Shown in pieces: positions 6,531-7,308 of a stretch of DNA of 7,308 nt. Made by a program: the position numbers and the translations under genes. The stretch's first letter is position 1. Each line of letters opens with the position of its first letter. The stretch lies in the NCBI GenBank assembly GCA_934481325.1, contig CAKSPL010000064.1:1-7308 (forward strand). The letters are read 5' to 3'. The notes beneath the pieces were generated by a model. That model did no database searches, was not told the DNA's origin, and saw only the letters and a program-made list of their open reading frames with translations. The stretch is from an uncultured Eubacteriales bacterium (lineage in GTDB: Bacteria > Bacillota > Clostridia > Oscillospirales > CAG-272).

Positions 6531-6928
6531 TGGACCGGGAACTGATGGAAGAGGCATACCGGGCAAGGGAAATGTCCTATTCTCCCTATTCCCGCTTTTC
6601 CGTGGGCGCGGCGTTGCTCTGTGACGACGGCACGGTTTACCGGGGCTGTAACATCGAAAGTGCCACCCACACCCCCACCTGCTGTGCCGAGCGCACCGCG
6701 TTTTTCAAGGCGGTGAGCGAGGGAAAGCGGAATTTTTCCGCGATTGCCATCACCGGCGGGCGGCACGGCGAGGTTTCGCCCCTGTGCGCTCCGTGCGGGG
6801 TCTGCCGCCAGGTGATGGCGGAGTTTTGCAAAAAGGATTTCCGGGTTATCCTCGGCACAAAGGAGAATCTCCGCGCTTACTCGCTTGATGAGATTCTTCC
6901 GCTTGCCTTTACCCCGGAAAGCCTGTGA
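6527..6928 (+). CDS. cdd: Cytidine deaminase (homotetrameric type)
   Basis: Hydrolytic deamination of cytidine and deoxycytidine to uridine and deoxyuridine. At 133 residues it matches the short Bacillus-type tetrameric enzyme. The zinc site has three cysteines: C53 in C-A-E-R, and C90 and C93 in P-C-G-V-C-R-Q. E55 is the proton-shuttling glutamate. N42 and E44 in G-C-N-I-E-S bind the ribose. The first ATG (6527) overlaps the deoB stop and has GGAGGTGAT (6515-6523) at good spacing; a second ATG at 6530 is possible but less well placed. It is the last gene of the operon. Its product needs a pyrimidine nucleoside phosphorylase or a kinase (Tdk for deoxyuridine) for further use. Confidence 0.97.
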   Translation: MMDRELMEEAYRAREMSYSPYSRFSVGAALLCDDGTVYRGCNIESATHTPTCCAERTAFFKAVSEGKRNFSAIAITGGRHGEVSPLCAPCGVCRQVMAEFCKKDFRVILGTKENLRAYSLDEILPLAFTPESL

Positions 6929-7095
6929 AAATGCCTTATTTTACACAAAAGCAGACGGTAATCCGAAAAAAATTTATAGAATGTGCTAAAAAATGTTGAC
7001 AAACCGAAACAAATCCTTTATAATAGGAATGGTGTCGGGGTAATGCTCCTTCGCCAAATCCGGGCTTTGCCCAAAAAAACAATAGGAGAAAGAAC
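6929..7095 (+). other. Intergenic region between cdd and the BMP lipoprotein gene
   Basis: This 167-base stretch has no open frame of note and no convincing intrinsic terminator, so some read-through from cdd is possible. It begins with an imperfect AT-rich inverted repeat overlapping the cdd stop (TGTGAAAAT at 6924-6932; ATTTTACACA at 6938-6947). The strong promoter below follows. The leader then carries two very small hairpins (GGGG/CTCC within 7037-7049; GGGC-TTT-GCCC at 7062-7072) and an A-rich run before the ribosome binding site. Confidence 0.6.
6996..7024 (+). promoter_or_regulatory. Consensus sigma-A promoter of the BMP lipoprotein gene
   Basis: TTGACA (6996-7001), exactly 17 bases, then TATAAT (7019-7024): both hexamers and the spacing match the housekeeping consensus. 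Transcription would start near 7031, leaving a leader of about 65 bases to the ATG. The A-rich sequence upstream (6965-6972) could act as an UP-like element. The gene is probably expressed strongly and separately from the salvage operon. Confidence 0.88.
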
Positions 7096-7308
7096 ATGAA
7101 AAAAATTCTGATCGCGCTCCTCTGTCTCACGATGGTTCTGAGCTGTTGCATCGGTTTCGCTGCCTGCAAAAAAGACGGCGATAACAACAACGGCAAAGAA
7201 GACAAGAAGTACGAAATCGCTATCGTGACCGATGTCGGTCAGCTCAACGACGGCGGCTTCAACCAGGGTACTTATGAGGGTGCCAAAGCTTATGCCGAGG
7301 CAAACAAC
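7096..7308 (+). CDS. BMP-family (PnrA-like) substrate-binding lipoprotein, N-terminal part
   Basis: Membrane-anchored solute receptor of an ABC importer; the family includes purine nucleoside receptors such as PnrA/TmpC. Seventy-one codons are present before the window ends. A lipoprotein signal peptide runs M-K-K-I-L-I-A-L-L ... G-F-A-A-C, with C24 as the lipidated residue. A polar Asp/Asn/Lys linker (residues about 25-38) follows. The mature domain then opens with Y-E-I-A-I-V-T-D-V-G-Q-L-N-D-G-G-F-N-Q-G. The D-V-G, N-D and F-N-Q signature there is typical of BMP proteins. AGGAGA (7084-7089) precedes the ATG. Its place beside nucleoside catabolic genes supports a nucleoside ligand. ATPase and permease genes would be expected just beyond the window; this is inference. 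Confidence 0.92.
   Translation, partial: MKKILIALLCLTMVLSCCIGFAACKKDGDNNNGKEDKKYEIAIVTDVGQLNDGGFNQGTYEGAKAYAEANN

Noticed and set aside
6924..6947. CRP-like operator at the end of cdd
   Set aside because: The arms TGTGAAAAT and ATTTTACACA are close to symmetric but differ by one base in length and do not have CRP half-site spacing. I keep it only as an unassigned repeat.
7058..7090. preQ1-like riboswitch or intrinsic terminator in the BMP leader
   Set aside because: A small GGGC/GCCC hairpin followed by an A-rich tail looks superficially similar. The conserved preQ1 loop bases are absent, and there is no U-run after the stem for a terminator.

Overview
The window looks like chromosomal DNA of an anaerobic Firmicute, most likely class Clostridia (an Oscillospiraceae/Ruminococcaceae-like gut lineage). 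This is inferred from three things: strong AGGAGG-type ribosome binding sites, sigma-A type promoters, and a BspA-type leucine-rich-repeat surface protein with InlB-like repeats. The exact taxon cannot be read from the sequence.

There are two divergent units. On the minus strand (about 3200 down to 1) a TetR-family regulator is followed 18 bases later by a large exported protein. That protein has a signal peptide, two InlB-type (Listeria-Bacteroides) repeats and BspA-type leucine-rich repeats. Its reading frame breaks at about 999-1001. Everything from 998 to 1 continues the same repeat protein in the neighbouring frame and runs off the window. The regulator has an unusual 39-residue tail with a K-K-x-Y-x-x-P motif. 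The tail has its own ATG and ribosome binding site, so it may be a small protein fused to, or nested in, the regulator gene.

On the plus strand (3274-6928) a well-formed promoter drives a compact nucleoside salvage operon: tdk, deoC, deoD, deoB, cdd. The genes are separated by 9 and 11 bases or overlap by 4. The pathway reads directly. DeoD (purine nucleoside phosphorylase) releases the base and (deoxy)ribose-1-phosphate. DeoB moves the phosphate to C5. DeoC splits deoxyribose-5-phosphate into glyceraldehyde-3-phosphate and acetaldehyde. Cdd deaminates (deoxy)cytidine and Tdk phosphorylates thymidine. No pyrimidine nucleoside phosphorylase is present in the window.

After a 167-base gap holding an exact-consensus promoter (TTGACA, 17 bases, TATAAT), a BMP-family (PnrA-like) substrate-binding lipoprotein begins and runs off the right end. 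This family commonly serves nucleoside ABC importers, so uptake and catabolism appear to sit side by side.

The salvage operon itself is ordinary. The parts worth a second look are the regulator's peptide-like tail, its cysteine-rich DNA-binding domain, the frameshift and composition change in the surface protein, and the symmetric sequences between the divergent promoters.
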